Shown: positions 63,995 to 64,000 of the stretch, piece after piece
Numbering within the stretch: the stretch's first letter is position 1
Layout of the letters: every line of letters begins with the position of its first letter
Source: Nannocystis sp. RBIL2
GTDB lineage: Bacteria; Myxococcota_A; Polyangia; Nannocystales; Nannocystaceae
Direction of reading: 5' to 3'
Assembly (NCBI RefSeq): GCF_026626745.1
Contig: NZ_JAPNJW010000002.1
Location: 3,992,151-4,056,150 of the forward strand
Length of the DNA: 64,000 nt
The notes under the pieces: generated by a model
Database searches by the model: none
Seen by the model: the letters and a program-made list of their open reading frames with translations, nothing else
Told to the model about the DNA's origin: nothing
Program-made: the position numbers and the translations under genes

Positions 63995-64000
63995 GCGGAG

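Noticed and set aside
1-64000. tRNA, rRNA, riboswitch or retron-type RNA genes
   Set aside because: None recognised by eye. Structured RNAs without a strong sequence signature could be missed without a covariance search.

Overview
This window looks like part of a large, GC-rich myxobacterial chromosome (Myxococcota, probably a Nannocystis/Haliangium-like lineage). The evidence is indirect: very high GC, many serine/threonine kinases (one fused to TPR repeats), Cys-rich and beta-propeller lipoproteins of the kind common in myxobacteria, and a large load of defence genes. No rRNA, tRNA or housekeeping operon was found, so the assignment stays at group level.

Layout. 0-5.9 kb: lipoproteins, a kinase, a sigma-like factor and a Crp/Fnr regulator on the minus strand, divergent from a small MerR-like gene. 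6.5-14 kb: a type VI secretion cargo cassette (DUF2169 chaperone-like protein, ketosynthase-fold protein lacking the usual Cys, DUF4150 protein with a deaminase-like toxin tail, SUKH-type immunity protein), then a McrB/McrC-like pair, then a second, broken copy of the toxin tail and immunity gene. 14.4-18.4 kb: kinase-TPR protein, a small unknown gene and an ECF sigma factor. 18.4-27.8 kb: a CBASS-type super-locus with four CD-NTase genes, a SAVED-CHAT protease effector and an E2-E1 (Cap2-like) ligase. One cyclase gene is split by a 1432-bp IS3-family element with a clean 4-bp target duplication. 28.2-53.4 kb: a composite CRISPR-Cas locus. A type I-G (old I-U) module (cas3 with C-terminal HD, csx17, csb1, csb2) is followed directly by a type III-like module (small GGDD Cas10, a double RAMP protein, a frameshifted small subunit candidate, three more RAMP proteins, one unknown), a decayed cas1, cas2, one unknown gene and one array of about 129 repeats covering 9.2 kb. 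53.4-64 kb: decayed remnants (HNH/DUF262, a kinase with an internal inversion), then ordinary lipoproteins, a kelch protein and a 147-bp tandem repeat.

How it may fit together. The CBASS-like locus makes cyclic nucleotides through several cyclases and offers a SAVED-sensing protease. About 15 kb away the type III Cas10 keeps its GGDD cyclase motif, but its operon has no recognisable CARF effector. This raises the inference that CRISPR and CBASS share the SAVED-CHAT effector. The I-G and III modules appear to share one array. The adaptation genes look degraded, so this very long array may now be static or may depend on a Cas1 encoded elsewhere.
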